Part shown: piece after piece, positions 1 through 8,891 of the stretch
Position numbering within the stretch: the stretch's first letter is position 1
Layout: the number at the start of each line of letters is the position of its first letter
Assembly: GCF_001758425.2 (NCBI RefSeq)
Contig: NZ_MDSS02000023.1
Coordinates: 1-51,692 of the forward strand
DNA: 51,692 nt
From: Nesterenkonia sp. PF2B19
GTDB lineage: Bacteria > Actinomycetota > Actinomycetes > Actinomycetales > Micrococcaceae
Reading direction: 5' to 3'
The notes under the pieces: generated by a model
The model's input: only the letters and a program-made list of their open reading frames with translations
Databases searched by the model: none
Told to the model about the DNA's origin: nothing
Translations under genes and position numbers: made by a program

Positions 1-1341
1 GCCGCGGCGCGCCGGCCTTCGCTCCCGCGAATGGGCCGACACCCCCGCGGCCCAGTCGCGAGAGCTGCTGCTCGCGGTCCGCCGCGGCGGATGACCGAGC
101 GCAAGGACGAGTTCGCCCGGGCCGAGGCCCTGGACACCGGCAAGCGCCTGGTCGAGGCCGAGATCGACATGGACGACATCATCGGCTGCTTCAAGCACTT
201 CGGGAAGCTTGCGGACTCCGACCCGGGGCGCCTCGTCGACGCCGGGGACCCGACGGTCATCTCCAAGGTGGTCTACGAGCCGGTGGGCGTCTGCGGCATG
301 ATCACCCCCTGGAACTTCCCGCTGCTGCAGGCCGCCTGGAAGATCGCCCCCGCCCTGGCCGCCGGCAACACGTTCGTCCTCAAGCCCGCTGAGCTGACCC
401 CGCACACCGCCATCCTGATCATGGACGTCCTGGACAAGCTCGGGCTGCCGGCCGGTGTGGCGAACCTGGTCACCGGTGCCGGCGCCGCCGCCGGCGCCCC
501 GCTGGCCTCGCACCCGGACGTGGACCTCATCTCCTTCACCGGTGGACTGGTCACGGGCCGGAAGATCGCCGCCGCGGCCTCGGAGACGGTCAAGAAGGTC
601 GCCCTGGAGCTGGGTGGGAAGAACCCCAACGTGGTCTTCGCCGACGCCGACTTCGACGCCGCCGTCGACAACGCCCTGAACGCGGGCTTCCTGGACTCCG
701 GGCTGGTCTGCTCCGCCGGCAGCCGACTCATCGTCGAGGAGTCCATCGCCGAGAAGTTCGTGGACGAGCTGGTCCGCCGCGCGGAGAACATCCGCATGGG
801 CGGCCCCTTCGACGAACAGGCCGAGACCGGTCCGCTGATCTCCGCGGAGCACCGCGACAAGGTCACCGACTACGTCACCCGCGGCGTCGAGGAAGGCGCG
901 ACCCTGCGCACCGGCGGCCACTGGGGCGGGGAGGAGCATAAGGAGGGCTACTTCTACGCCCCCACAGTGCTCACCGACGTCCGCCGCGGCATGAGCGTGG
1001 TCATCGAGGAGGCCTTCGGCCCGGTGATCACCGTGGAGACCTTCACCACCGAGGAAGAGGCCATCACCACCGCGAACGACACGAACTACGGCCTCGCCGG
1101 CGCGGTGTGGACCTCCGACGCCGGCCGTGCCCACCGAGTCTCCTCCCGGCTGCGCCACGGCACCATCTGGATCAACGACTACCACCCCTACCTGCCGCAG
1201 GCCGAGTGGGGCGGCTTCAAGCAGTCCGGCATCGGCCGTGAGCTCGGCCACGCCGGCCTGGACGAGTACCGCGAGGCCAAGCACATCTACCAGAACACCG
1301 AACCGGCCGTCTCCGGCTGGTTCTCCATGCCCGAGAAGTGA
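1..1341 (+). CDS. betB: betaine aldehyde dehydrogenase, 5' end outside window, frameshifted near 88
   Basis: NAD(P)-dependent aldehyde dehydrogenase that oxidises betaine aldehyde to glycine betaine in the cytosol. The ALDH signature LELGGKNPN, the catalytic Cys in VCSAGSRL and the C-terminal INDYHPYLPQAEWGGFKQSG region, typical of BetB, are all visible. The 5' end is missing. At 29-85 the sequence reads EWADTPAAQSRELLLAV in another frame, and the conserved frame resumes at MTERKDEFARAEALDTGK from position 91, so about one base is missing near 85-92; a further slip near 15 is possible. The gene overlaps codA by four bases or sits directly before it, so the pair forms an operon that turns choline into betaine. 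The frame break looks like a sequence error rather than real decay. Confidence 0.9.
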   Translation, partial: AAARRPSLPRMGRHPRGPVARAAARGPPRRMTERKDEFARAEALDTGKRLVEAEIDMDDIIGCFKHFGKLADSDPGRLVDAGDPTVISKVVYEPVGVCGMITPWNFPLLQAAWKIAPALAAGNTFVLKPAELTPHTAILIMDVLDKLGLPAGVANLVTGAGAAAGAPLASHPDVDLISFTGGLVTGRKIAAAASETVKKVALELGGKNPNVVFADADFDAAVDNALNAGFLDSGLVCSAGSRLIVEESIAEKFVDELVRRAENIRMGGPFDEQAETGPLISAEHRDKVTDYVTRGVEEGATLRTGGHWGGEEHKEGYFYAPTVLTDVRRGMSVVIEEAFGPVITVETFTTEEEAITTANDTNYGLAGAVWTSDAGRAHRVSSRLRHGTIWINDYHPYLPQAEWGGFKQSGIGRELGHAGLDEYREAKHIYQNTEPAVSGWFSMPEK

Positions 1342-1355
1342 GTGAGGAGACCTTC

Positions 1356-2933
1356 GTGACTGAGAAGACCTTCGACTACGTCGTCGTCGGCGGCGGATCC
1401 GCCGGCGCCGCCGTCGCCGCCCGCCTCAGCGAGGACGCCGACGTGACCGTGGCCCTGCTGGAGGCCGGCCCGACCGACACCGACAAGGACGTGGTGCTGC
1501 AGCTCAACCGCTGGATGGAGCTGCTCGAGTCCGGCTATGACTGGGACTACCCCATCGAGGAGCAGGCCAAGGGCAACTCCTTCATGCGGCACGCCCGCGC
1601 CAAGGTGCTGGGCGGATGCTCCTCCCACAACTCCTGCATCGCCTTCTGGGCGCCCAAGGAGGACATGGACGAGTGGGAGCAGCTGGGCGCCGCCGGGTGG
1701 AACGCCGAGTCCACCTACCCGTTGTTCCAGCGTCTGGAGACCAACGACGCACCGGGCGACCACCACGGTCGCTCCGGCCCGGTGCACCTGATGACCATCC
1801 CGCCGCACGACCCCTGCGGCGTGGCCCTGCTCGACGCCTGCGAGCAGGCCGGCATCCCGCGCACCGAGTTCAACTCCGGCGAGACCGTGGTCAAGGGCGC
1901 GAACTTCTTCCAGATAAACCGGCAGCAGGACGGCACCCGCGCGTCGTCGTCGGTGTCCTACCTGCACCCGATCCTGGAACGGGAGAACCTGACCGTCCTC
2001 ACCGACAGCTGGGTGCGGAAGATCCTGATCGACGACGACAAGCGCGCCACCGGCGTGGAGATCGTCGCCAACGCGTTCGGCCGCGGAGAGACCATCACCG
2101 CGAACCGGGAGGTCATCGTCTCGGCCGGGGCCATCGACTCCCCGAAGCTGCTCATGCTCTCCGGCATCGGCCCGGCCGAGCACCTGGCCGAGCATGGCAT
2201 CGAGGCTCTCGTGGACTCCCCCGGGGTGGGTGAGCACCTGCAGGACCACCCCGAGGCCGTGATCGGCTGGGACGCCAAGCAGCCGATGATCACCGAGGGC
2301 TACCAGTGGTGGGAGATCGGGATCTTCGCCGACACCCGCGAAGGCACCGACGTCCCCTCCGACAAGCCCGGGCGTCCGGACCTGATGATGCACTACGGCT
2401 CGGTGCCCTTCGACATGCACACGCTGCGGCAGGGCTACCCCACCAGCGAGAACACCTTCTGCCTGACCCCGAACATCACCCACGCGAAGTCCCGTGGCAC
2501 GGTGCGCCTGCGCTCCCGCGACTTCCGGGACAAGCCGAAGGTGGACCCGCGGTACTTCACCGACGCGGAGGGCCACGACATGCGCGTGGCCGTGGAAGGC
2601 ATCAAGCTGGCCCGGCAGATCGTCTCCCAGCCGGCCATGGCCGACTGGGCCGGTGATGAGCTCTACCCGGGCAAGGACGTGCAGACCGACGAGGAGATCG
2701 CCGACTACGTGCGTCGCACGCACAACACGGTCTACCACCCGGCCGGCACCGTCCGGATGGGCGCGGTGCAGGACGAGATGTCCCCGCTGGACCCCGAGCT
2801 GCGGGTCAAGGGCGTGACGGGCCTGCGCGTGGCCGACGCCTCGGTGATGCCGGAGCTGACCACGGTGAACCCGAACATCACCACGATGATGATCGGCGAG
2901 CGCTGCGCCGACCTGGTGAAGGCCTCCCGCTGA
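1356..2933 (+). CDS. codA: choline oxidase (GMC flavoprotein)
   Basis: Oxidises choline to glycine betaine via the aldehyde with O2 as acceptor, releasing H2O2. It closely resembles Arthrobacter choline oxidase. Visible features are the FAD Rossmann motif VVVGGGSAGAAVAARLS at the N-terminus, the His in GGCSSHNSCIAF (about residue 91) that carries covalent FAD in CodA, the catalytic His in NTVYHPAGTVRMG (about residue 461) and the Asn of VNPNIT. I chose GTG at 1356 because GAGGAG lies six bases upstream. An alternative GTG at 1338 overlaps the betB stop as GTGA and would add six residues. About 525 residues is close to the family length. Downstream of betB it should give osmoprotection from external choline. 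Confidence 0.95.
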   Translation: MTEKTFDYVVVGGGSAGAAVAARLSEDADVTVALLEAGPTDTDKDVVLQLNRWMELLESGYDWDYPIEEQAKGNSFMRHARAKVLGGCSSHNSCIAFWAPKEDMDEWEQLGAAGWNAESTYPLFQRLETNDAPGDHHGRSGPVHLMTIPPHDPCGVALLDACEQAGIPRTEFNSGETVVKGANFFQINRQQDGTRASSSVSYLHPILERENLTVLTDSWVRKILIDDDKRATGVEIVANAFGRGETITANREVIVSAGAIDSPKLLMLSGIGPAEHLAEHGIEALVDSPGVGEHLQDHPEAVIGWDAKQPMITEGYQWWEIGIFADTREGTDVPSDKPGRPDLMMHYGSVPFDMHTLRQGYPTSENTFCLTPNITHAKSRGTVRLRSRDFRDKPKVDPRYFTDAEGHDMRVAVEGIKLARQIVSQPAMADWAGDELYPGKDVQTDEEIADYVRRTHNTVYHPAGTVRMGAVQDEMSPLDPELRVKGVTGLRVADASVMPELTTVNPNITTMMIGERCADLVKASR

Positions 2934-2958
2934 CATCTGTCATGGGGCATCGATGACA
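2931..2958. promoter_or_regulatory. cluster of TGACA/TGTCA inverted half-sites
   Basis: TGACA-N2-TGTCA (2931-2942) overlaps TGTCAT-N9-ATGACA (2938-2958). Both are perfect inverted repeats and lie just upstream of a TATGAT box. They may be an operator for the ABC exporter/two-component operon that begins at 3002, or part of the end of codA. The binding protein is unknown. Confidence 0.45.
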
Positions 2959-2965
2959 TCGTCCC

Positions 2966-2971
2966 TATGAT
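2966..2971 (+). promoter_or_regulatory. -10 box of ABC exporter operon
   Basis: TATGAT lies 30 bases before the ATG at 3002. No clear -35 is seen. The half-site cluster at 2931-2958 occupies the place where an activator or repressor would act. Confidence 0.5.
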
Positions 2972-3001
2972 CTTCGCGACGCCCCGGGCGAGACTGATGG
3001 C

Positions 3002-3949
3002 ATGAACACCGCCATCATCTCCGCCCGGGGCGTCTCCATGTCGTTCCCCGACGGCGCCGGGGGCCGCACTCAGGCGCTCGACGGCGTCGACCTGTCCGTC
3101 ACCCGCGGCGAGGTCCTCGCCCTACTGGGCCCCAACGGGGCCGGCAAGACCACGCTGCTGGACACTCTGCTGGGCCTCACTGTCCCGGAATCCGGCCAGG
3201 TGCTGGTCGACGACGACACCCCGCGGGCCGCCGTCCAGTCGGGTCGGCTCTCCGCCCTGCTCCAGACCGGGGGGCTGCTGCCCGACCTCACCGCCGCGGA
3301 GACCGTGCGCATGGTCGCCGCCCTGCACCGGGACCCGGCCGATGTCGACGAGGTCATGGACATCGCCGGGGTCCGGCCGTTCGCCTCCCGGCCCGTGGGC
3401 AAATGTTCGGGCGGGCAGCAGCAGCGCCTGCGGTTCGCCCTCGCGCTGCTCCCCCGTCCGGAGATCATCATCCTGGATGAACCCACCGCTGGCATGGACG
3501 TCTCCGCCCGGCATGAGTTCTGGGCCCGGATGCGTACGCAGGCCGACGACGGCGCCACGGTCATCTTCGCCACGCACTACCTGGAGGAGGCCGAGCAGTT
3601 CGCCCGACGCACCGTGCTGATGGACCGCGGGCGAGTGCTCGCCGATGGGCCCACCGACGAGGTCCGCTCCCGGGCCGGGGCCGCCCATGTGGGCGTCGTC
3701 TGGACGCCCACGCCGGAGGAGCTCGAGGCGGTCCCGCACGTACTGTCCGTGACCTCTGAGGGACAGCGCATCAGCTTCCGCACCGACGACGCCGACGCCC
3801 TGGCCAGGCACCTGCTCACCCGGACCGGGGCTCACGGTCTGACGGTCCGCCCGGCGAGCTTGGAGGAGGCCTTCCGGCTGCTGACCGAGGACCCCGCGTC
3901 CGAGGACGCTGCATCGGAGAACGCCGCATCTGAGGAGGTGCCGGCATGA
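3002..3949 (+). CDS. ABC exporter ATP-binding protein
   Basis: Nucleotide-binding subunit of an ABC-2 type exporter. Walker A GPNGAGKTT has its Lys at residue 49, the signature is CSGGQQQRLR (Cys in place of the usual Leu), Walker B is IIILDEPT and the switch His is in FATHYLEEAE. Length is 315 residues, with a C-terminal accessory region ending in an acidic tail of repeated SEDAASENAASEE type. Its stop overlaps the start of the permease gene (ATGA). The order ATPase-permease-DesK kinase-NarL regulator matches self-regulated exporters that respond to membrane stress or antimicrobials. The substrate cannot be read from sequence. Confidence 0.92.
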   Translation: MNTAIISARGVSMSFPDGAGGRTQALDGVDLSVTRGEVLALLGPNGAGKTTLLDTLLGLTVPESGQVLVDDDTPRAAVQSGRLSALLQTGGLLPDLTAAETVRMVAALHRDPADVDEVMDIAGVRPFASRPVGKCSGGQQQRLRFALALLPRPEIIILDEPTAGMDVSARHEFWARMRTQADDGATVIFATHYLEEAEQFARRTVLMDRGRVLADGPTDEVRSRAGAAHVGVVWTPTPEELEAVPHVLSVTSEGQRISFRTDDADALARHLLTRTGAHGLTVRPASLEEAFRLLTEDPASEDAASENAASEEVPA

Positions 3950-4719
3950 GCGGGCACTACCGACTGGGGCGGTACATCGCTCTGGACTTCTGGCGGAACC
4001 TGCGCAACATCGGAAACAGCTTCTTCGTGATCGTGCTGCCGACTGCGCTGTTCCTGTTCTTCGGCACCACCATGGACTGGTCGGACAATCCGGTGGGTGA
4101 AGGCAATGTCAGCGCGTGGACGATGATCGCGATCGCCTCCTACGGCGCGGCGATGGCCACCACCTCCATGGCCGGGGCCGCAGCCCTGGAGATCCAGCAG
4201 GGCTGGGGGCGCCAGCTGGCGCTGACCGCCATGCCGCACGGCGCCTTCGTGGTGGCGAAGTCAGTGGTCGCCGTCGGCATCGCGGTGCTTCCGGTGGTGG
4301 TGCTCAACGTCGTCGGCATCCTCACCGTGGCGGACATGCCGCCGGGGGTGTGGCTGGCCACGGCCGCACTCACCGTGCTCGGCTCCCTGCCGTTCGCGCT
4401 CTATGGGCTGGCCATCGGCCTGAGCTTCCGCTCCGACGCCGCCGTCGGCGCCGCCACGGGACTGCTGGTGATCTTCAGTTTCCTGGGCAATGCGTTCATG
4501 CCGCTGGACGGAGTCCTGCTGGACATCGGCCGGTTCACCCCGATGTACGGAGTGGTGGCGCTGGCCCGGTACCCGCTCACCGACGGGGACCTGATCTCCA
4601 TGGGGGCGATGGGTGAGACCGACCCGCTGTGGGCCGTGCTGGCGAACGTGCTGGCCTGGACGATCATCTTCGGTACCGCCTGCCTGTTGCTGCAGCGACG
4701 CCGGACCTCCCGCCGCTGA
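3946..4719 (+). CDS. ABC-2 type permease
   Basis: Membrane subunit of the exporter encoded with the preceding ATPase, 257 residues with about six predicted hydrophobic segments (for example NSFFVIVLPTALFLFFGT and the VVLNVVGILTV region). The start ATG overlaps the ATPase stop by four bases, indicating translational coupling. The C-terminus is short and basic (RRRTSRR). It resembles YvfS/LinJ-type permeases found with DesK/DesR systems. The substrate is unknown. Confidence 0.88.
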   Translation: MSGHYRLGRYIALDFWRNLRNIGNSFFVIVLPTALFLFFGTTMDWSDNPVGEGNVSAWTMIAIASYGAAMATTSMAGAAALEIQQGWGRQLALTAMPHGAFVVAKSVVAVGIAVLPVVVLNVVGILTVADMPPGVWLATAALTVLGSLPFALYGLAIGLSFRSDAAVGAATGLLVIFSFLGNAFMPLDGVLLDIGRFTPMYGVVALARYPLTDGDLISMGAMGETDPLWAVLANVLAWTIIFGTACLLLQRRRTSRR

Positions 4720-4748
4720 CCGGCGGCGGGGCGGAGAGGGGTCTTGGC

Positions 4749-5852
4749 ATGATGGGGCAGGATGGTGCCATGGGGATTCGCATCTACCGGCTGCTCTACG
4801 CCGGCATCTGGCTGGTGTTCCTGAGCCTCCCTGTGGCCTACGCATTCGACCCTGAGGTCTCCCCCGGCGCGAGGCTTCTCGCCCTCGGCGCCACGGCCGT
4901 CTTCATCGGCATCTACATCGCCCACTTCTGGCGCGATGTCCCGGCGTTGGAATCCCCAGCGGGGGTGCGTCGGACAGTGCTCATCGTGATCATCCTGGGC
5001 CTGCTCGCGGCGGCCACCCTCCCGGCAGCCGGATATGCGGCGATCTCCTTCGCCCCCTTCCTGACGGCGTCCCTGGTCTTCGCTCTGCCGGTACGCCCCG
5101 GGGTGCTCAGCGGGATCGCCGTGTGGGTGCTCGCCGCCCTGGCCTGTCTGCCCTTTGCGGCGTCGCTGTGGCCGATCCTCGGCACGGGCCTGGGTGTGCT
5201 GTTCATCGTGCTGATCCGGTTGGCGGACAGCATGGAGCATCGGCAGCAGGCCGCCGAGGAGGAGCTGCGGCGCGCGGCGGAGCGGGACGCGATCGCCCGG
5301 GATGTGCACGATGTGCTGGGCCACTCCCTGACCGTGCTGTCCATCCGTGCCCAGCTGGCGGCCCGGCTCATCGACCGCGACCCGGCCCAGGCCCGGGAGG
5401 AGGTCCAGCGCATCGACGCCTTGGCCCGTGAGTCCTTGGGCCAGGTCCGCTCCACGGTGGCCCGGCTGCGCACTCCGCGGCTGGAGGCCGAGCTGGACTC
5501 CGCGCGGGAGGCCCTGTCCGCTGCGGGCATCAGCGCCGAGGTCACGTCCGAAGGGCAGCCTGACTCCGCCCATGCGGAGCTGTTCGCCTGGGCGCTGCGG
5601 GAGGCGGTCACCAACGTGGTCCGGCATGCGGAGGCGACATGCTGCCGGATCCGGGTCCAGCCCCAGCGGCTCCAGGTGGAGGACGACGGCGTGGGGCTGC
5701 CCGGTGATGCTGAGGGGACCGAGGCCGGACAGGGTCAGGGCCTGCGTGGTCTGAAGGAACGTGCGGCCGGAGCAGGCGCGGACCTTCAGCTCAGAGAATC
5801 CAGGATTCGCCCGGACCGTCCCGGCACCGTGGTGGAGGTGGTCCTGTCATGA
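4749..5852 (+). CDS. DesK/NarL-type sensor histidine kinase
   Basis: Membrane histidine kinase of about 367 residues. The N-terminal 160 residues contain about five hydrophobic segments with almost no extracellular domain, so it probably senses the membrane or its partner exporter. The HisKA_3 dimerisation motif ARDVHDVLGHSLT places the phosphorylated His at about residue 187. The N box is ALREAVTNVVRHA and the glycine-rich ATP site is DDGVGLP...GQGLRGLKERA. ATG 4749 follows GAGAGGGG; ATG 4770 is an alternative just before the first membrane segment. The gene starts 29 bases after the permease and overlaps the response regulator by four bases. Confidence 0.9.
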   Translation: MMGQDGAMGIRIYRLLYAGIWLVFLSLPVAYAFDPEVSPGARLLALGATAVFIGIYIAHFWRDVPALESPAGVRRTVLIVIILGLLAAATLPAAGYAAISFAPFLTASLVFALPVRPGVLSGIAVWVLAALACLPFAASLWPILGTGLGVLFIVLIRLADSMEHRQQAAEEELRRAAERDAIARDVHDVLGHSLTVLSIRAQLAARLIDRDPAQAREEVQRIDALARESLGQVRSTVARLRTPRLEAELDSAREALSAAGISAEVTSEGQPDSAHAELFAWALREAVTNVVRHAEATCCRIRVQPQRLQVEDDGVGLPGDAEGTEAGQGQGLRGLKERAAGAGADLQLRESRIRPDRPGTVVEVVLS

Positions 5853-6466
5853 CTTCCCCGACGATCCGGCTCCTGCTGGCCGATGACCAGGACCTCGTGC
5901 GAGGCGGACTCGCCGCCCTGCTGTCCCTGGAGCCGGACCTGGCGGTCGTGGCCCAGGTGGGCCGCGGCGACGAGGTGATGCCAGCCGTCCAGGCACACCG
6001 GCCCGACGTCGCTCTGCTGGACATCGAGATGCCCGGGCTGGACGGGATCGAGGCGACCTCCGCCGTCGTGGGCTCCGGGGCGGCGTGCCGGTGCCTGATC
6101 GTGACCACCTTCGGTCGGCCCGGGTACCTGCGGCGCGCCATGGAGGCAGGGGCCGCGGGATTCGTGGTCAAAGACACCCCGGCCGAGCAGCTGGCGCAGA
6201 TGGTCCGGCGTGTGGCCGCGGGACACCGGGTGGTGGACCCTGCTCTGGCCGCCGACTCCCTGTCCGGCGGCATCGACCCGCTGACGGCCCGGGAACGTGA
6301 GGTGCTTCGCGCCGCGGCCGACGGGGCCTCGGTGCGGCACATCGCCGAACAGCTGCACCTGTCCCCCGGCACCGTGCGCAATCACCTCTCCGCCGCGATC
6401 GGCAAGACGGAGACGGAGAACCGGTATGGGGCGGCTCGCGTCGCCCGGGAGCGGGGCTGGATCTGA
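5849..6466 (+). CDS. NarL/DesR-family response regulator
   Basis: Cytosolic response regulator, 205 residues. The receiver domain has acidic residues ADDQD near 11-15, the phospho-acceptor Asp in ALLDIEMPG (about residue 58) and Lys in VVKDTP. It is followed by a LuxR-type HTH (LTAREREVLRAAADGASVRHIAEQLHLSPGTVRNHLS). Its start overlaps the kinase stop (ATGA). It probably controls the upstream exporter operon and possibly the following MFS gene; the half-sites at 2931-2958 are a plausible target. Confidence 0.92.
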   Translation: MTSPTIRLLLADDQDLVRGGLAALLSLEPDLAVVAQVGRGDEVMPAVQAHRPDVALLDIEMPGLDGIEATSAVVGSGAACRCLIVTTFGRPGYLRRAMEAGAAGFVVKDTPAEQLAQMVRRVAAGHRVVDPALAADSLSGGIDPLTAREREVLRAAADGASVRHIAEQLHLSPGTVRNHLSAAIGKTETENRYGAARVARERGWI

Positions 6467-6482
6467 TGCGGGCGCCCTGCTG

Positions 6483-7746
6483 ATGCGCAGCAGTCTCCTG
6501 GACCTGACCCCATTGCGTGACTCCGCAGCGTTCCGGCGTCTCTGGCTGGGCGGCACCGCCTCCGCGTTCGCCGCGCAGCTCGCGGTCATCGCCGTGCTGT
6601 TCCATGTGTGGGAGGAGACCGGCAGCCCACTGGCCACCGGCCTGGTCGGCCTGGTCTCCGCCGTGGCGATGACCGCCGGTTCCCTGCTGGGCGGCACCGC
6701 AGCCGACGTCCACGACCGGACCCGGGTGCTGCGCTGGACCACGCTGGGTCAGCTCTTGGCCGCTCTCGGGCTCACCGTGCAGGCGTTGCCCGGGCTGGCG
6801 CCCGGAGGGCACTCCGGTGTGGCTCTGGTGCTGGGACTGGTGGCCGGCAACGCCTTCTGCGCCGGGTCGGGGCGGCCTCCCGGCGCAGCCTGCCGGCCCG
6901 GTTCCTGGAGGCCGCCCAGCTGCCGGCGGGGATCGCGCTGCTGCACCTGGGGACGCAGGCGGCGATGCTGCTGGGCCCGGCCCTGGGTGGGGTCCTGATC
7001 GGCGCGTTCGGCCTGGCCACCTGCTTCGGCGTGTGCGGCGCGGCGCTGACCGTCGCCTGGTGGACGGTGCTGCGCCTGCCCGCGTGGCTCCGCCTCCAGG
7101 GTCCGGCGCCCGCCCCTGGGCGATGACCTGGGAGGGTGTGCGCCACGTCAGCCGGCCCGGCGCCGTGCGGGGCGCCTTCGGCACCGACCTGTTCGCCACG
7201 CTGCTGGTGATGCCGGTCTCGCTGTTCCCGATGATCAACGACCTGCGCCTCGACGGCGCCCCGGAGACCCTGGGACTGATGACCACCTCTGTAGCCGTGG
7301 GCGGTCTGCTGGCCGGGGTGCTCTCCGGGACGGTGGTGCGCCGTCAGCGGCTCGGTCGGATCCAGTCCGCGGCGGCAGCGGTGTGGTGTCTGGCGCTGAT
7401 CGGATACGGCCTCAGCCCCGCCCTGGCGCCGATGCTGCTGTGTCTGGCCCTCGCCGGTGCCGCGGACACCGTCAGCGTGATCACCCGTGGGGCGATCGTA
7501 CAGCTGGTGACCCCGGACTCACGCCGCGGGAGGGTCTCCGCGGCGGAGCATGTCATCGGTGCCGCGGGTCCGGATCTGGGCAACGCCCGTGCCGGCCTGG
7601 TCGCGCAGCTGGTGGGTGCTCCAGCCAGCTTGGTGGGCGGCGGAGTGCTGGCCCTGGTGGGCATCGGCTGGATCGCCGTACGGAACCGGCACCTGCGGGA
7701 CTTCCGGCGCTCAGACGAGCGCTGGACGGACCGAGGTGAACCGTGA
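6483..7746 (+). CDS. MFS exporter (EntS-like), two frame breaks
   Basis: Major facilitator protein of about 420 residues resembling the EntS/multidrug exporter group. The N-terminal half begins LTPLRDSAAFRRLWLGGTASAFAAQ, typical of this family, with many hydrophobic helices. The reading frame breaks near 6867-6877 (after NAFCAGSG, resuming at AASRRSLPARFLEAAQLP) and near 7095-7125 (resuming at MTWEGVRHVSRPGAVRGAF). Each is equivalent to one missing base. The pieces join into one intact MFS protein, so sequence error is likelier than a pseudogene. It starts 17 bases after the response regulator and ends one base from the convergent phosphatase gene. The substrate is not deducible. Confidence 0.85.
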
Positions 7747-7747
7747 A

Positions 7748-8509
7748 CTACAGCGCCACGCTCTCCGCGGCCGGGTTCAGGAGCTCCGGGGAGAGGTTCA
7801 GCACCCGCAGCCGGGACTGCGCGATGATCTGTTCATCGGTCAGTGCGGCGATCTGTGCGGACTCCTGGTCCTGGCTGCGGCCGTCGTCGAGCCCGCCCTT
7901 CGGCAGGGAACTGGACACCGGCCCCAGCGTCAGCGGCACGTCCACCACCGTCACCGACGCGGGCGTCAGGGGGATGGACTGGGCCCGGTCGATCAGGCCC
8001 AGATGCTCCAGCAGCACCCGCAGCGCCGCGCCGTGGCTGACCGCGACGGCGGTGCGCACCTCGAAGCTCAGGTCCGGCGAGGCGGTCGGCTCGATCTGCG
8101 CGGTATCCCGCACGATTCCGCAGAAGGCGGAGAGCATCCTCTCCGCCAGCTGCTGGTGGGACTCTCCCCCGGCCGGCGTGTAGGTTCCGGCCCGCCACCC
8201 AGCGAACTCCTCCGCTTCGCGGTCACGGATGTCCGCGGCGTAGGCGCCCTCCCACTCCCCGAGGTTCTGCTCCATGAGCTCGTCCCATACCCGCGGCTGC
8301 AGGTCCAGTCCGAACTGCGCGAAGGTCTGCTGGGTGCGCACCAGGGTGGAGACGTGCCCCTGGAGCGGGTTCTGCGCCCTGACGAAGCCGCCGGTGATCG
8401 CGGCCTGCCGCTGTCCCGAGGACGCCAGGGAGATGTCGGAGCGGCCCTGCAGCCGGTGGTCGCGGTTCCAGTCGGTCTCACCGTGGCGGCACAGCAGCAC
8501 GCGGATCAT
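7748..8509 (-). CDS. histidine phosphatase family protein (phosphoglycerate mutase-like)
   Basis: 253-residue cytosolic phosphatase. The catalytic motif LCRHGETDWN carries the phospho-His and the second His is in AVSHGAALRV; the acidic residue is in the ELMEQNLGEWEG region. It starts at ATG 8509 with AGGAGAG about nine bases upstream. The last 60 residues are an extra tail beyond the usual fold, containing a QDQESAQIAALTDEQIIAQS segment. It is convergent with the MFS gene. The substrate is unknown; the general family acts on phosphosugars, cofactors or nucleotides. Confidence 0.88.
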   Translation of the reverse strand: MIRVLLCRHGETDWNRDHRLQGRSDISLASSGQRQAAITGGFVRAQNPLQGHVSTLVRTQQTFAQFGLDLQPRVWDELMEQNLGEWEGAYAADIRDREAEEFAGWRAGTYTPAGGESHQQLAERMLSAFCGIVRDTAQIEPTASPDLSFEVRTAVAVSHGAALRVLLEHLGLIDRAQSIPLTPASVTVVDVPLTLGPVSSSLPKGGLDDGRSQDQESAQIAALTDEQIIAQSRLRVLNLSPELLNPAAESVAL

Positions 8510-8553
8510 GGCAGGGCTCTCCTGAAGATGGGGATCTGGTGACGAGGACACTC

Positions 8554-8559
8554 TATGCT
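8554..8559 (+). promoter_or_regulatory. leaderless -10 box
   Basis: TATGCT followed by six bases and then ATG 8566. This places the transcription start on or next to the A of the start codon. Confidence 0.55.
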
Positions 8560-8565
8560 CGAACG

Positions 8566-8871
8566 ATGACACAGGCCCAGCGGAGCAGCAGCGGATCGGC
8601 CTCCATGACGTACCACTGGTTCTTCCCGAACGCCGACCTGGTCCGGGAGGTCCATCTGAACCTCGAGCACTCCCCTCGGCTGGCGGCCCGCGTTTCGGCA
8701 CGCGACGTGACGGCGCTCCGGGATGCGCGCGCCGTCGCCGTCATCGATGGGCTGGCTCCCCTGGACTGCGACCCTCTGCTGGCCTCCCTGGACCCCGACG
8801 ATCCGCTGGGACGCCTGGTGGGACCGCATCTGCCGCACGGCCCCGACTGCCCCTGCGAGCCGTTGCCCTGA
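8566..8871 (+). CDS. small hypothetical protein
   Basis: 101 residues with no family I recognise. It begins MTQAQRSSSG, then has a compact region with HWFFPNADLVREVHLNLEHS and an acidic/Leu-rich part, and ends HGPDCPCEPLP with two Cys and a His that could bind metal. There is no signal peptide or membrane segment. The start is set by a leaderless promoter at 8554-8559. It lies divergent to the phosphatase gene and 20 bases before rmuC, so it may be co-transcribed with rmuC. Function unknown. Confidence 0.65.
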   Translation: MTQAQRSSSGSASMTYHWFFPNADLVREVHLNLEHSPRLAARVSARDVTALRDARAVAVIDGLAPLDCDPLLASLDPDDPLGRLVGPHLPHGPDCPCEPLP

Positions 8872-8891
8872 ACCTGTCACAGGAGGGTGGA

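Noticed and set aside
1287-2936. 549-codon open frame on the minus strand opposite codA
   Set aside because: It mirrors codA in a GC-rich codon frame, is rich in His/Gly/Val/Arg without domain motifs, and codA is certain on the plus strand.
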